DNA of 64,000 nucleotides from Spironucleus salmonicida. Lineage: Eukaryota > Fornicata > Diplomonadida > Hexamitidae. Position 1 is the stretch's first letter. The number at the start of each line of letters is the position of its first letter. Shown piece by piece: positions 1 to 11,742 of this stretch. The notes under the pieces were generated by a model that worked only from the letters and a program-made list of their open reading frames with translations, ran no database searches and had not been told where the DNA came from. The stretch lies in the NCBI GenBank assembly GCA_000497125.2, contig CM035318.1:744001-808000 (forward strand), in the 5' to 3' direction. The position numbers and the translations under genes were made by a program.

Positions 1-409
1 GCGCGGGGGTCTTCTTGGCCGGAGGGCCGCTCTCGGCCACGGCCTCCTGGGCGGGGGCTGCTGCGGGGAGCGGCTCAGGCACCTTCCTGGCGGCCCTGCG
101 CTTGGCTGCTCCAGCTGGCACTGGGGCGTCTATCGTGATCCTGAACTCCTCGGGCGCGGCCCTCTGGGGGACCGCGGGGGGCTGCTGTGCCTAAGGCTTC
201 GGCTTCCCGGTGCCAGGGCGCTTGGGGGCACGCTGGTCCCTCGCCTCCATGTCCTTGAGCTTCGCCTCGAACTTGACGTCCTGCTGGCTCTTGAAGTTCT
301 GCGTGTACGTGACGGGGGCGAAGGAGGTGGACACGAGGCCCCTGCCCTTGCTGGAGGCGCTGTGCCTGGCTGGCTTCGGGTCCGCAAACGAGATCACGAA
401 GTCCTGCAT
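1..409 (-). CDS. Unknown protein, C-terminus off the left edge
   Basis: A reading frame of about 136 codons starts at ATG 407-409 (MQDFVISFADPKPARHSAS...) and runs off the left edge without a TGA. TAG at 191-193 lies in frame and is read as Gln. The N-terminal half is basic and polar; the visible C-terminal half is rich in Ala, Pro and Lys. No domain, signal peptide or membrane segment was seen. The codons are GC-rich, unlike the AT-rich DNA to the right, which supports coding. I do not recognise the family. Confidence 0.6.
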
Positions 410-927
410 TGGAGGAGCGGAAATTGGGGAAGGGGCATTTAAGGAGTGAAATTATAATGCTGCTTGTAGTGCAAGTGCACAGAAAAGTACTTCGTGCGTT
501 ATGATGCATCCTTGCACAAGCAACCGTGATTATAGAGAGCAGAAACGTATCCTAAGAAGTAAGTGTTGTAAAGTATATGTATTAATTAAGCAATCGACGG
601 TAAGCAATTAATACAATAAATTAATGTTATAAAGTTGTAATAATACTAATTAATAATTATATTAAATTAGTGCTCATCTTGTATAGTAATTATCATTCAT
701 AAGTTGAAGTTATTATACAGATATCAACTATCTTAGTTCAATTTAATTTTTAGGACATCTATTAATTATATTAATAATATCCCTTCTATATCTAAAAAAA
801 TATTAAATAACAAATATTGGTTTATAAAATATTAATTTAACGTTAGCCCTTGAAAGTAGTTTAGATTTTTTAGCAAATAGTGAATTATTATAAAATAACA
901 TTATTAATTGACTATCCTTTTTAATAA
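410..927. other. AT-rich intergenic DNA
   Basis: AT-rich stretch between two divergent genes. It must contain both promoters, but I see no recognisable element, RNA gene or credible ORF. Confidence 0.5.
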
Positions 928-1188
928 ATGTCATTTCGATGGAAAAACGAAGAGCGTGATACTCTTTTAGAGCTTGTAGCGATGAAAAAAGATTGGAAGT
1001 CTATTGGATAAGCATTGAAAAAAACTACTAGGCAATGCTATGATTTTTATAGAAATTACTCAAAGAGCAAACAGCTTAATGATTTCAAGTATGTTTAGCT
1101 GTTCGAGAAGGTAAGTTAACAGGTTGCCTAGAAGTAGTACTAACTAGATGATAGCTACCTTTGTATAAATAGTATTTTTAACGAGTGA
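928..1188 (+). CDS. Small Myb/SANT-like DNA-binding protein
   Basis: 86 codons plus TGA, with several in-frame TAA/TAG (Gln). The N-terminal 50 residues have the Myb/SANT pattern: RWKNEERDTLLELV (first Trp and acidic helix 1), DWKSIGQALKK (second Trp, helix 2) and TRQCYDFYRNY (recognition helix). The remainder is Gln-rich. Myb/SANT domains bind DNA or chromatin, so a nuclear regulator is likely; the target is unknown. It is one of several short Myb-like genes in the window. An AT-rich sequence precedes the ATG and no other in-frame start is better. Confidence 0.65.
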
Positions 1189-2122
1189 TGTTAAAATGTG
1201 TTGTGATACTTGAATGATTGTTTAAGTCTAAATCACAAAATAATTTAAAATCAACAATACAATGCATAATAACGTAATTATTAATTATTGTTATTACAAT
1301 TTACTATCCTTTAATTATCTCAAACAATATTAGATATTTAATTATATCCAATTAGTATCAATTACTGACATTTTTTCTGACGATTTAATACTACGATGCA
1401 AAGTATAAAAATTATCCAGCAATTATAATATTGATTTTACATTACACAATCTAATTATAGTTATTTATTCTAAAATATTATTATATAAATATAATCAATT
1501 ATTTTATTCGCGCTCTAATAAAAATGTACTAACTAATTTTGAGTTTAGTTCTATTAGGATTTAGCGCTTTTGCCTGTTTTATTTACGTTCGAAATATTAT
1601 TGAGGTTAAAAAAGCTTGCTTAATAGAGTAAAAACTAAGGAAAATGCTACAAAATAGACACTAATCTTGCTAAGAAACTTTAAATTGTGAATTCATTATT
1701 GAGGGATGGTGAAACAACTCGCAATTATATTTCAAGCCCGCAACACGCATTTTCACAACTTTATTATGACATTTGCGTTAGCATGCCTAGAAACTCTCTT
1801 AGTGATTTAGTCTTAATTTTACACTAACAAACTCAGTTTCTTATTTTATATCATATTTACTACTCAAAATACGTATTAACCAGTTTCTCACTTTTCATAA
1901 TTCTCTATTTATTCATCATAATTTTTCTAAAGCAGTTACTGACCATAAACTCCAACCTCATTATCCGATACTATTTTTAATTATCGCATTTTAAAGATAC
2001 CAATAAATCACTTTAATCCTACAAAACCATTATTATCTCCTAATAATCACTATAATAAACAGAAAACCCTCAATTATCAAATTTTTATATACAAACTAAT
2101 ACAATAACCTCGGAAACTTAAA
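1189..2122. other. AT-rich interval with one small ORF
   Basis: Mostly featureless AT-rich DNA between two Myb-like genes. The only candidate gene is the small membrane-protein ORF at 1524-1712. No RNA gene or repeat was recognised. Confidence 0.4.
1524..1712 (+). CDS. Possible small signal-anchored protein
   Basis: 62 codons plus TGA. The first 25 residues form one strongly hydrophobic segment (MYQLILSLVLLGFSAFACF), followed by a charged, Cys-containing tail. This suggests a signal anchor or signal peptide. The domain family is unknown. Chance ORFs of this length are common here because only TGA terminates, so the call rests on the hydrophobic N-terminus alone. Confidence 0.3.
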
Positions 2123-2338
2123 ATGCCACGCCAAGCCTGGTCCCTTTCGGAGGTAATCGTACTGAAGCAGCTGCTGAAAGAAAACACCGCAAAGAGCTAC
2201 GCCGCATTTCTGCCCAACAAGACGAAGAGGCAGATCTACGACAAGATCCGCATCGAGGTGGCCAAGAAACCGAGCCTGACGGCCCAGCTTTTCGACATAG
2301 CAAGTCTGACGGTGAGGCTCATGCAGAGCTTGCAATGA
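2123..2338 (+). CDS. Small Myb/SANT-like protein
   Basis: 71 codons plus TGA at 2336-2338, with GC-richer codons than the surroundings. The pattern QAWSLSEVIVLKQLL...KTKRQIYDKIR resembles a single Myb/SANT repeat: Trp plus helix 1, then a basic recognition helix. Aromatic spacing is less complete than in the 928-1188 gene, so the fold assignment is moderate. It lies tail-to-tail with the large minus-strand gene ending at 2389. Confidence 0.55.
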   Translation: MPRQAWSLSEVIVLKQLLKENTAKSYAAFLPNKTKRQIYDKIRIEVAKKPSLTAQLFDIASLTVRLMQSLQ

Positions 2339-2388
2339 ATCCAATTTTTAACATTTTAACATTTTAACATTTTAAGACTCAAAAAAGC

Positions 2389-5300
2389 TCACTGGGGCCT
2401 CCTTTCCAATATCGCCCTAAAGAGCCGCATTTCGTCCAAATCGACGAGATCCGAAAACGTGCACAGGACCATCCGCTGCGCGATAACGGGGCTCGCGAGG
2501 GCGAATTCCGCCCCCAGAAGCCTGGCCGCCGCGAGCCAATTTATCGCTTTCGGCGCCTCCGCGGAACGGCGCAAAACGCTTCGAATTTCGTCGATTTCGG
2601 TTTCTGAAAGGAGCGATTTTGAGTATTTTTGGACACTTTTGTCCACAACTTCTCTGGGTAACTACTCAAACTCGCGATAAAGAACAACTTGTGCGAATTT
2701 GGAAGGGGTAGATTTTTCAAATTCGCTGATAGCTGGATTCGCGTTTTGTGAGTAAAAATTAAAAATTTTTGGCCTCCGCTCCAAAATTTCGTTTAGCATA
2801 TTAAACTGCGCCTGCGAAATGCAGTTTTGGGCGGTTGCGAGGAGCAGAGTTTGGATGAGAAAGGGGGCTGTTTTTGGATGTTTCTGCTGCAGCTGGTTCG
2901 CTGCGGGGAGGGTTTATAGGAAATTGTTACTTGATATAATGTTTTTCTTTACTGATATAACGATTTTATTATCTGCCACAACATCTTCATTAACTGACAC
3001 TGTCACAACATCTTCTTTACTTGCCACAACATCTTCTTCTTCTTCTTTACCTGATATAACGAAAATTTCAATATAGTGGAAATCGCCGAATTTTTAACTC
3101 TCAAAACTGCACTTTAAGCACTGCTAAACCTCGCGCATTTAAGAATTGACCTGCGCGTCCGTTCCTTTTCTGAAGAAACCGAATTCGCGCAACTGGAGTT
3201 TCTGCGCCATTTCGATGATATTCTGCGCGCAAATTTCGGTTATTTTGGCGTTAATTTTAGTATTTTCTACAGCAAAATCATCATTTTATATATCTATATT
3301 AATATTGTATATCTTAGAATTATCATTTTCTACAGCAAAATCACAATTTTAAAAGTGGAAAATATCATTTTATATCTAAAATATACAATTTCCGCGCATC
3401 ATAACCAACCCAAAAACCTGCTAAAAACTCATTTTCCAGCGCTTAAAAGTCGAAGCCAACGCCTCCGCGATCGCAGTTTCTTGGACCAGCTCGAATTTCG
3501 CGCGCCGCAGCGACGCGTTAAGCTGCGCAGAAAGCGCCTGCAGCGCGCCCCTCTAGGACGCGCTAATCATGCTCTGCGCAGTGAATTTGACGTCCTGCGC
3601 GAGCTGCTGGCACGAATATTTTGCCCAGAAAAGCTCAGGAAGCCGCGAGAGCAGAAATTCGGCTTCTTTTACCTGCAAATGTTGGACCAAAAACTCGCTT
3701 TAAAGGCCGTAAACTTGCTCCGCCAGAGCCGTAAAATGGGGCGTTAGGGCTTCTGGAATTGCTCTGTAAGCGTTGGGGATTCCGAAATAGCAGGTGTTGA
3801 GATAGTGGGGGGCAATTTAAGGCGTTTTTAGGTCGTTTGATGTTTTTAGTTCATTTGATGTTATTTTTAGCTCATTTTAAGGCATTTACACCGCCAGCCT
3901 GACGTCGAAAACAACGTAAAAATCGCATTCTACGCACTCGACGTCCGCGACGATTTGGCGCTCCAAATAGCCCGCGATCAGGCCGTGCCGCGCCGCCTCG
4001 GCCCCCATCACGCAGCTGCGGATCCGCAGCCCCGCGGGAAGCGCCAGTTCGGCAGCCAGATCGAACTTTTGCACCGGAAACTACGTCTGGAAGAGCCGCA
4101 AAACGTCCGCTGTGAAAATCTCGAACATCCCGCCGTCGAGCTCCACCGCAACGCAGCTTTCGCCCGCCAGAAAGGCCGGAAAATCGTTACGCAGCAGCAG
4201 AAACTGAAGAAATTGAGATTTTTGGAGTGGTGTTTTGAAATTGAATTCAAATTTGTAAAACTACTCCAAAACTGAAGTCTGCAAATTAACGGATTTAGAG
4301 CGGTTCAGCGAGGTGGCTAAATTGTTCAAAAACGCCAATTGGCGGTCCCCGACGATCTCTACCTCGCAGCCGGAGTCTTTAGAGACGATTTTAAAGGTGC
4401 AGAAAAGCAGCTCCGGCATCGCAGAAATGAGCACCAGCGCGCGCTCCGCACTAGTCGATTCCATGCAAAAGCGGTCTCGCGTCAGCGCCGCTCTCGCAAA
4501 CTGCGAAAAATCACTACGCTCCACAGGCCGTTTCGAAGTCAGAATTCCAAATTCTACGGTATTTTCAAGTTTATGCATTATTTATGTATATTATTGATAT
4601 AAAAATTTTTAAAAGTGGAGTGGGCGGGTTTTGTAGAATTTTGGGGTCGTTTTGGCGATTTTTATGAGCGTTTCGAGCTGTTTTTTGCTGTAACGCTGCA
4701 GGAAGAGCATTTTGCGCATCAATTTCGGCGCAAAATGCGGTTTCAGGGCCGCCAAGACCTCGTCTTCGGAGAGCGAATTCGCCTGCGCCTGGCGCTGCAG
4801 CGCGGCCGCGACCTGCGGGTGGCGGATTTGAGGCGGTTCAATTTGAATTTGAATTTGACTTTTCGCTCCTTTTGAAGTGGAATTTATCGCTTTCTCCTCA
4901 ATTGGCTTCAAAACGCCGTAGCTGAACTTGCCGCCGGTGTCCTTTTTCAGCCTCCCGTCGACGATTCCCCGGTAGATTCGGTCGTTTTTCTTGATTTCCT
5001 TTATATCACGTTAAATTTTAGCTGTTTTTGGTGCAAATTGAGTCAGTTGAGGCGCTTGAGGCGCCTGATTCAGTTAATGCGCCTGATTCGATTAAAGCGC
5101 TAATTAACGCGCCACCTTCGGTGACGCTTTTGACGCTTTTGCCGCTTTTGCCGCCACCTTCAACCGAAACTGCTCGCGAATCGCCTGCGCGCGCCGGATC
5201 TGCTCCTCGTGGCGCAGGTTCTCGCGCAGAATGCGCTCCTGCGCGTCGGCGTTCAGGAACCGCTGCATCTGCGCCTGCTGCTGCCTAATCCGCGCCTCGC

Positions 5301-5550
5301 GCTGCTGCTGCGCCTCCCTGGACATCTGCAGCGCCTTCTGGAACTGCGCGTCGTCGAACTTCCGCGGGAGGCGCCCCTGGAGCTGCCGGGCCTGTTTCTG
5401 GACGTTTGCGGGCGGGGAAACGCTCAGCTGCTGCGTTGCCGGCAGGCAAAAGGCGGGCTGCGGGGTGAAAATTTAGGGGTCGCAGACCAGCACATTCTGA
5501 TGCTGCTGCGAGGCTTTTTGGGGGGTTTCGGTCGTGAACAAATTGGACAT
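2389..5550 (-). CDS. Large unknown protein (1053 residues)
   Basis: One uninterrupted TGA-free frame from ATG 5548-5550 to TGA 2389-2391. Many in-frame TAA/TAG would cut it into pieces under the standard code. The first 50 residues are polar; residues about 70-160 are rich in Gln, Arg, Glu and Ala and predict a long helix or coiled coil; then follows a basic stretch with RIYRGIVDGRLKK and a predominantly helical body. Around residues 690-870 two AT-rich inserts encode repetitive segments (repeated DFAVEN; repeated EDVV). These are probably expanded repeats, since flanking codons are GC-rich. I see no membrane segment and cannot name the family; a structural or RNA/chromatin-associated role is only a guess. 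Confidence 0.7.
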
Positions 5551-5604
5551 TTTGCGGTTAGTGGGTAGGTGATATTATATGGTAGGGATAATTAGAATTA
5601 TGGT

Positions 5605-5628
5605 GGAGGGGGAGGGGGAGGGGGAGGG
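5605..5628 (+). other. G-run tract with quadruplex potential
   Basis: A 24-nt tract of GGAGGGGGAGGGGG type with at least four G-runs. It lies 55 bp upstream of the minus-strand gene that starts at 5550 and upstream of the plus-strand kinesin gene. The arrangement can form a G-quadruplex on the plus strand; whether it does, or regulates either gene, is not shown. Confidence 0.5.
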
Positions 5629-5751
5629 ATAATTATAGTGGTAGGAAAGTGAAAATGTCGGTTTGAGTAAAAAACGGATAAATGGTATATAGTTATATAT
5701 GTGGTATATAGGATAATATGGGTATGTGGGTATATATTGTATATATTTGTA

Positions 5752-6226
5752 TATATTATATTATTATATTATATTATTATATTATTATATTATTATATTA
5801 TTATATTATTATATTATTATATTATTATATTATTATATTATTATATTATTATATTATTATATTATTATATTATTATATTATTATATTATTATATTATTAT
5901 ATTATTATATTATTATATTATTATATTATTATATTATTATATTATTATATTATTATATTATTATATTATTATATTATTATATTATTATATTATTATATTA
6001 TTATATTATTATATTATTATATTATTATATTATTATATTATTATATTATTATATTATTATATTATTATATTATTATATTATTATATTATTATATTATTAT
6101 ATTATTATATTATTATATTATTATATTATTATATTATTATATTATTATATTATATTATTATATTATTATATTATTATATTATTATATTATTATATTATTA
6201 TATTATTATATTATTATATTATTATA
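5752..6226. repeat. 8-bp tandem satellite (TTATATTA)n
   Basis: About 470 bp made almost entirely of the 8-bp unit TTATATTA, nearly 60 copies, with one phase slip near 6150. All three plus frames translate to the same artificial 8-residue Tyr/Ile/Leu repeat, as expected for an 8-bp unit, so it is not coding. It ends about 20 bp before the kinesin start codon. Length polymorphism is likely. Confidence 0.9.
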
Positions 6227-6244
6227 CAAAAATTCTAAATTCAA

Positions 6245-7348
6245 ATGGACCCTATAAAAACTTATCTACGGATCAAAGGCCCTGAAGCTGGTGATTTGGA
6301 ACTACCAGAAAATTTGCCTTTCAACAAAATTTTAGACCAAAATACGACCGAAGACGATTTATAGGAAGTTATCAATCCGCTATTTTCAAAATTTCTAGAT
6401 GGGTATTCTGCAACTTTACTTATGTATGGATAATCAGGGTCCGGTAAGACATTTTCCACTGCACAGTTTATAAATATAATTATGCCTCAGATTGTCCCGA
6501 ATTAGTTGGAATTCGCGTTTTTAGAAATATCTGGAGACATTTTAAAGGATCTGACAACATAGTCTGAGTAGTTAAAGATTTACACTAAGCCTACGCTTAA
6601 CATCATAAATCTTACATTTCATACTTAGCACTTTTAGACTTTCTTGAATTAGGCGTTGTAAGCGAGAAGGACAGAAAAGACTAATTTGAATTCAAATTCA
6701 TCCCGTTCACACTTGCTAATTATATTCCGAAAGTCAACACAGCTTTTCATTCTAGCAGATTTGGCAGGTTCTGAGCGTCAAAGTAAGGCGAAAACTAGCG
6801 CTCACTAATTATAAGATGGCTGCGATATAAATTACTCACTTTTGGTACTTTCTCGAGTTGTAAATTCGCTACGAAATTAACTTTTCGTTCCTTTTCGTGA
6901 TTCCAAGTTGACTCAAATTTTGTAATTTTCAATTGGTGGGACTGCTGCAACAAGTGTATTTTCATGCATTTCAAATAATTAAAGTAATAATTTGGAAACA
7001 CTTAATACGATTCAGTTTACTAAGAATATTGGTGGAATTAAGAATCAAATTGTGAAAGCAAAAGTCGTAAAATCGCACTCGTTAGAGCTCAAAGAGATGT
7101 AGGAAAAGTATCAGAAATTGGTCGAAACCAGCAAGGAATGTTTGTAGTAGGTTATAGTCAGAGCAAAGGAGCGTGAAAATGAGCTGCTGAAGAAGTTTAA
7201 AAAAATTTATGACGATTTGGTCGGATTTAATAACAATATTATACATTAACAAAACTAGTTCAATTAAGAAATGGAATTAGATTAATGCACTGGCGACGGC
7301 TTTGCGGACATCATCGGATTTCTAGGTGTTAAAGAAGATGAGATGTGA
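6245..7348 (+). CDS. Kinesin-like motor protein
   Basis: 367 residues. Motor-domain hallmarks appear in order: P-loop GQSGSGKT (residues 62-69), switch I NSNSSRSH, switch II DLAGSE (from 172) and PFRDSKLT. The P-loop glutamine is encoded by TAA at 6431-6433, which is direct evidence for the variant code. The motor occupies roughly residues 1-285 and is followed by a short, probably coiled-coil tail ending in ...KEDEM and TGA. It should hydrolyse ATP and move on or remodel microtubules. The short neck and tail make a mitotic or flagellar subfamily assignment unsafe. The N-terminus is shorter than in typical kinesins, but the ATG follows directly on the satellite repeat and no upstream coding is possible. 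Confidence 0.92.
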
Positions 7349-7397
7349 TACACAGTTTCTAGTCAAGGCAAAATAATAATAAGCAGCTTAATTTAAC

Positions 7398-9011
7398 TCA
7401 CGTCACCCGCTCATTTTTCGCATCAATAAGAACCTGAACGATCTGGATAGTTCCTACTAATATTCCTCCAAAAATTCCACCAAAGACGCATATAAATGCA
7501 ATTGCAAACGTATTGTAAATCAATGCCTAATTTACATACTCCGTTACAGGCAAAACTATGCTGTCATATCCAACTTCGCAGTAAATTCGATCCTGAATTA
7601 CAAGCCCTGAGACGTACTTTATAATAGAGACATCTGTTATATCATCAAAGTTAATTGTAATGTTTGCCACAGAAAAAACTTTTCGCATGCTGATTGAAAA
7701 CACAGGCTGTATCAGAATATCTATTATTGAACCGCCAGAAACTGTCTTTTCATAACAATTTAATTCTATCAAATGCCGAATAGGAAATTAAAAAATACAT
7801 TCCTACATATCAAGTACTTGGTTTTTTAAAATAAATTGGCCGATTTTTGAATTTTTATGATATAAAAGTTTTAGTTATATTACATTGAAACAGTTTTAGT
7901 ACCTTGTTGGGTTCAAAATTATGAACGAGAAATGGTCGTTCTGGTAGATTTTTATGGTAACGCGAGTAGTTAAATCAGACTATGCTCCTAAAAATTTCAG
8001 TTTATCATCTCAGCCTGCCAGGTTGATATTTTTGCATTCTATGGATACCTTAGCCGTCTGTTCGGAGAATGACGTGTGCGTGTACTCATATACGAATGTA
8101 TTGGCGATATCGGGGTCGCTGTCATCCTAAATTCCTATTAAAATGTCAATTCTGGAATTATCGAATTGGCAGTTGCCGTTTGGCTCAAAAAATAAGACCA
8201 AAACTCCATTATTTATCTCCACGTGGGATCCATCGTAGCAGTTAAGCCTTGTAGGGTCTAGAATGTTCTTAATTTAGCTGACTACAATGAAATACTGATC
8301 TTTGGGCTCGTTTAGCTGGTAATAAATGGTCAGGCTGAACTAAATTAGTGAAGAATCAGTTAAATTCTTGATAATGTTATAGCATGATTATCCTAAATTT
8401 TTGCAGTCGAAAGTTAAATCAATATCATCGTTGATTTCTGCAATTTAAAGACCAATGTACTGTCTTAACACCAGATTAAATAGACTTAGTTCAACGATAA
8501 TAGAGGTGTTCTTTTCGATATTAGAGATAGCTGAATCTGCTACAAATCGAGTTATACTATAGTTGCACCCATTTTGTTTAGCTTTAATTATGATCTAATC
8601 CATTTGTATTTCGGCAACAATATTACTTAAGCAATCACCAGAGTTATAACTTAGCAAAGAAAAGTAAGATAATGTTTATTTAATTTCAGCATCCATATCA
8701 ATTAATACAATTTTAAAGTTAGATTAGCTAGTATCTAGAGCAGCTTACTGTAATTCTGATGATGGAAAATCAATTTAAATTTATATATTTTCTCTTACTT
8801 TGTAAATAAAGTTTATAGAAACTGCCTCTAACTGATCAGATAATTCGATAACTGCTTGAGATAAGTGATTATCTATCTCTTCACAAACTTTGTATCCTGC
8901 TGTGTTAGAAGATGGTAAAAATGTAGCTTCTAACAAACCTGTGTTAGTAATAGGATTATAGATAAATGTTGCATTTGGGTAATAACAAGATACTGTCAAA
9001 ATAATAATCAT
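7398..9011 (-). CDS. Type I membrane protein, repeated family (copy 1)
   Basis: 537 residues. A short hydrophobic N-terminus (MIIILTVSCYYPNATFIYNP) probably acts as a signal peptide. It is followed by a long, Cys-containing, N-glycosylatable ectodomain that looks beta-rich, one C-terminal membrane span containing GGIFGGILVG, and a short basic tail. Full-length relatives lie at 39375-41153, 42645-44273 and 50722-52497 (minus strand). Shared landmarks are PNATFxYNPIT, SNFKI, MDAEV/I and NGCNYSIT or an equivalent. This copy uses AT-rich codons and many TAA/TAG Gln codons. I do not recognise the family; a surface or secretory-pathway protein is inferred from topology only. Confidence 0.75.
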
Positions 9012-9952
9012 TTTTGGTAGTTAAATTGTATTCTATACAGATACTAAATTATTAAATATTATAGTTGTTTCTGTAATAATATCATTGTTTGTTATTATTT
9101 ATGTTATGATTCTTTACTAACATTTTAATCTACATCAAACAAAAATTATAACATTATAGTATAGTGTATTAATAATTAGTGTGGTAATACTAATGTCAAA
9201 GAAACTATTGGTCAAATAATAATTATATTTATTACATAAATTCTACAATTCTCAGTCAATATTATTTACTAAATTATTTTTTAATCAATGTTTCATAATC
9301 CCATTACATATTGTCAATAGTTCGTATTAAATTTAACCATTCTAGAAAGATACATGTGGAGCATTTATTCATATTTATTTTATCATTTACGTGATTAAGA
9401 TAGATTAGTGACATTTATGAACATATATTATTTAATTATATAATATTAAAAATTGTTAAAATTATTCATATTCTTTATAAAAACTATTGCTACGTTGAAC
9501 AATCTACCTTTTTAAAATTAAAACATAAGCAAATTTATTAAATATATTTATAAAATTTGATTGCAAGTATAACCGTAATATTTTTATTCTTCAAGATAAT
9601 CTTCAAGTTAGACTTAATTTAATATTATAAGTAAATTCTATTCACCTTTTCTAAATAACTGAATAAATTTATTAACATATTGTTCTACATAAAATTAATT
9701 TACAATTATTTATTAAAAAAGTAGTTTTTATAAATTATTTAAAGTTTATTTTTCTTTAAATATTAAATTTTGCAACCTTATAATTTATTTTCATTATTTA
9801 GTATTCTATAACATGAAAATATATTACTCTTTAGCAGGTTTCAGTATTTATATTTTCAAATCCCATTTACATATTTTTCTCAAAATTTTATAGTATCATA
9901 ATATAATAAATTATATTATCTTAAATCTTTATCTTCTCTTTATCATTATAAA
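9012..9952. other. AT-rich intergenic DNA
   Basis: Very AT-rich interval between two divergent genes. No ORF with protein-like features, RNA gene or repeat was recognised. Confidence 0.45.
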
Positions 9953-11731
9953 ATGGCTACACACGTAACATTAATCGATATCGACCACATTTACATCACT
10001 GATAACCAAAATTTCGCAGAAATAACGTAAAAGCTAACAAAATCTATAAAGAACATACCAGCATCCATCCCAGAAGTCACATAGTTCTACCAGCAGTTCA
10101 GAGAGCGTTGTCGATCCGTAAACTACCAAGAACCTGAAATTTACATCGGTCTCATAAATTACGCTTCATATATCATGAACTCGCTTAACTTTTCGAAGAA
10201 TCGTGCTCAGCTCACCTGGTCTAAGACGACTACTGGAAATGGCCCCGCAGTAGACGTAGCTGCTGCGTTCTATAATCTGGTGGCTACAAATCTGAAATCA
10301 GCACAGCGTGCAGCAGACTTCAAGCTCAAGTCTTAACTTCTTGGTAAGGCTGTGTACTATGTCCATGAGGCACTCGTCCTGGTGCGTAAAACCTAAGTGA
10401 ACTCACCAGTCCTGAATGCCCCAAACTTAGCGTTCCTTGAGACATTCTTAACAGCGCAGATGTACGAGACGCTTGCTGCGTTGTAATGGCAGACCAATGA
10501 ATACAAGGGTTTCACGGTGTGGGCAAAGTTCATAAGCTCTGCAATACAAATGTATGAGAAAAGCAGCAAAATTGACGAGAAGAGGAGCAGCAATTCAAGT
10601 ATGAGGTTGAGATAGCTTCAGTACCTGACGTCTGCCCAGTACTAGCGGAAATAGGGCAACTCAAAGTAGGCGAGGAAGGACGCCGAGTTTGCTTAAAATC
10701 TAGGCGCTGATGTGAACTTCGCCGAGTTCTTCGATTCACCCTGTGAACAGGAGAGCCAGTTCCTGCCGCACTTTATTGATCTAGACAAGAAGTTCGAGGA
10801 ATGGAATGTCAAAATCTAGCTTAGAAAAGGCGAGGTGTTGCTTGATAAGGAAGGTCAGGAGTGCGTTTCAGAGGTCCAGAGAATCTTGTGCGCACGTCAG
10901 GCTGACTATATCTCCATACTGAATGCCAAAAACGAGCTGATTTATAATTAAATGCTAGAAGCTAGCGTGAGCACGAAGCTAGAGTCAGATATCTAGCAGG
11001 TAGAAGACTACGCAGCACGCTACCAGAACGCAGCTGCCGCGCTCCCCCTCGGCAACGAGCTGGTCGAACAAGCTCTGAAGAGCCAGGCAATCTACAACGA
11101 AATCCTACGCTCAGACAACTAGAATCTAGCAAAAATTGGAGCTCTCTGGGACTCGCAGAAGTACCAGACGCACCTGAAGGCCCTCGTGCAGGAGCTCGAG
11201 AATGTGGTCCAAATCGGCCGCTAGCTCCCCACGTGCATGCAGTTCCTACAGAAGCACCCTTTGTAAGACGTCTGCAACGCTCTAACTATCATCGCTGGCA
11301 AGGACCTCTCCCAATAAGTCTCCCAGAGCGATATCGAGGGCTGCACGTGGCGCCACGAGGCCTAGACCGTGAACCCGCAGCTCATAATCGAGAACGCGCC
11401 CCTCGAGCTGACGCGCAAAAATGCGAAGCAAATTGCCGAGGCGGTAGCGCCAAAACTGCCCCAAATCGACAATTCAGCCGTCGAAAAGCTGGCGCAGAAG
11501 CAGGCGCTTTCCGCTGCCGGCAGCGAGCACTAACTCGCCCTGCACTGCCAGGCAGCGATTCAGACGATGTGCAGCGTCGAGAACTTCCTGCAGAAGGCGA
11601 GCGAGAAGGTCCAGCGGCACGGCAGGACGGCTGAGCTTGCATTTTAAGACTACGTCGCGCAGGTGCAGGCGAAGTGGGACGGCGTCAGGGAGGGAAGGGG
11701 GCTCACTGTGGAGTGGAAAGAAGTGGAGTGA
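9953..11731 (+). CDS. BRO1-domain protein (ALIX/Bro1-like)
   Basis: 592 residues, ATG to TGA, with numerous in-frame TAA/TAG. Residues about 1-380 show BRO1 features: the block AAAFYNLVATNLKSAQRAAD, then a helix around GKAVYYVHEAL, then LETFLTAQMYETLAALQWQ, matching the helical core that binds ESCRT-III in Bro1/ALIX proteins. The remainder is helical, consistent with a short V-domain-like arm; no Pro-rich tail is visible. Likely roles are endosomal sorting, membrane remodelling or cytokinesis in the cytosol. The 5' half is AT-rich and the 3' third is GC-rich, a compositional switch within one gene. Confidence 0.75.
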
Positions 11732-11742
11732 TTCAAAGTACT

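Noticed and set aside
5701-6285. Long Tyr/Ile/Leu repeat ORFs in three plus frames
   Set aside because: They are translations of the 8-bp TTATATTA satellite; all frames give the same artificial repeat.
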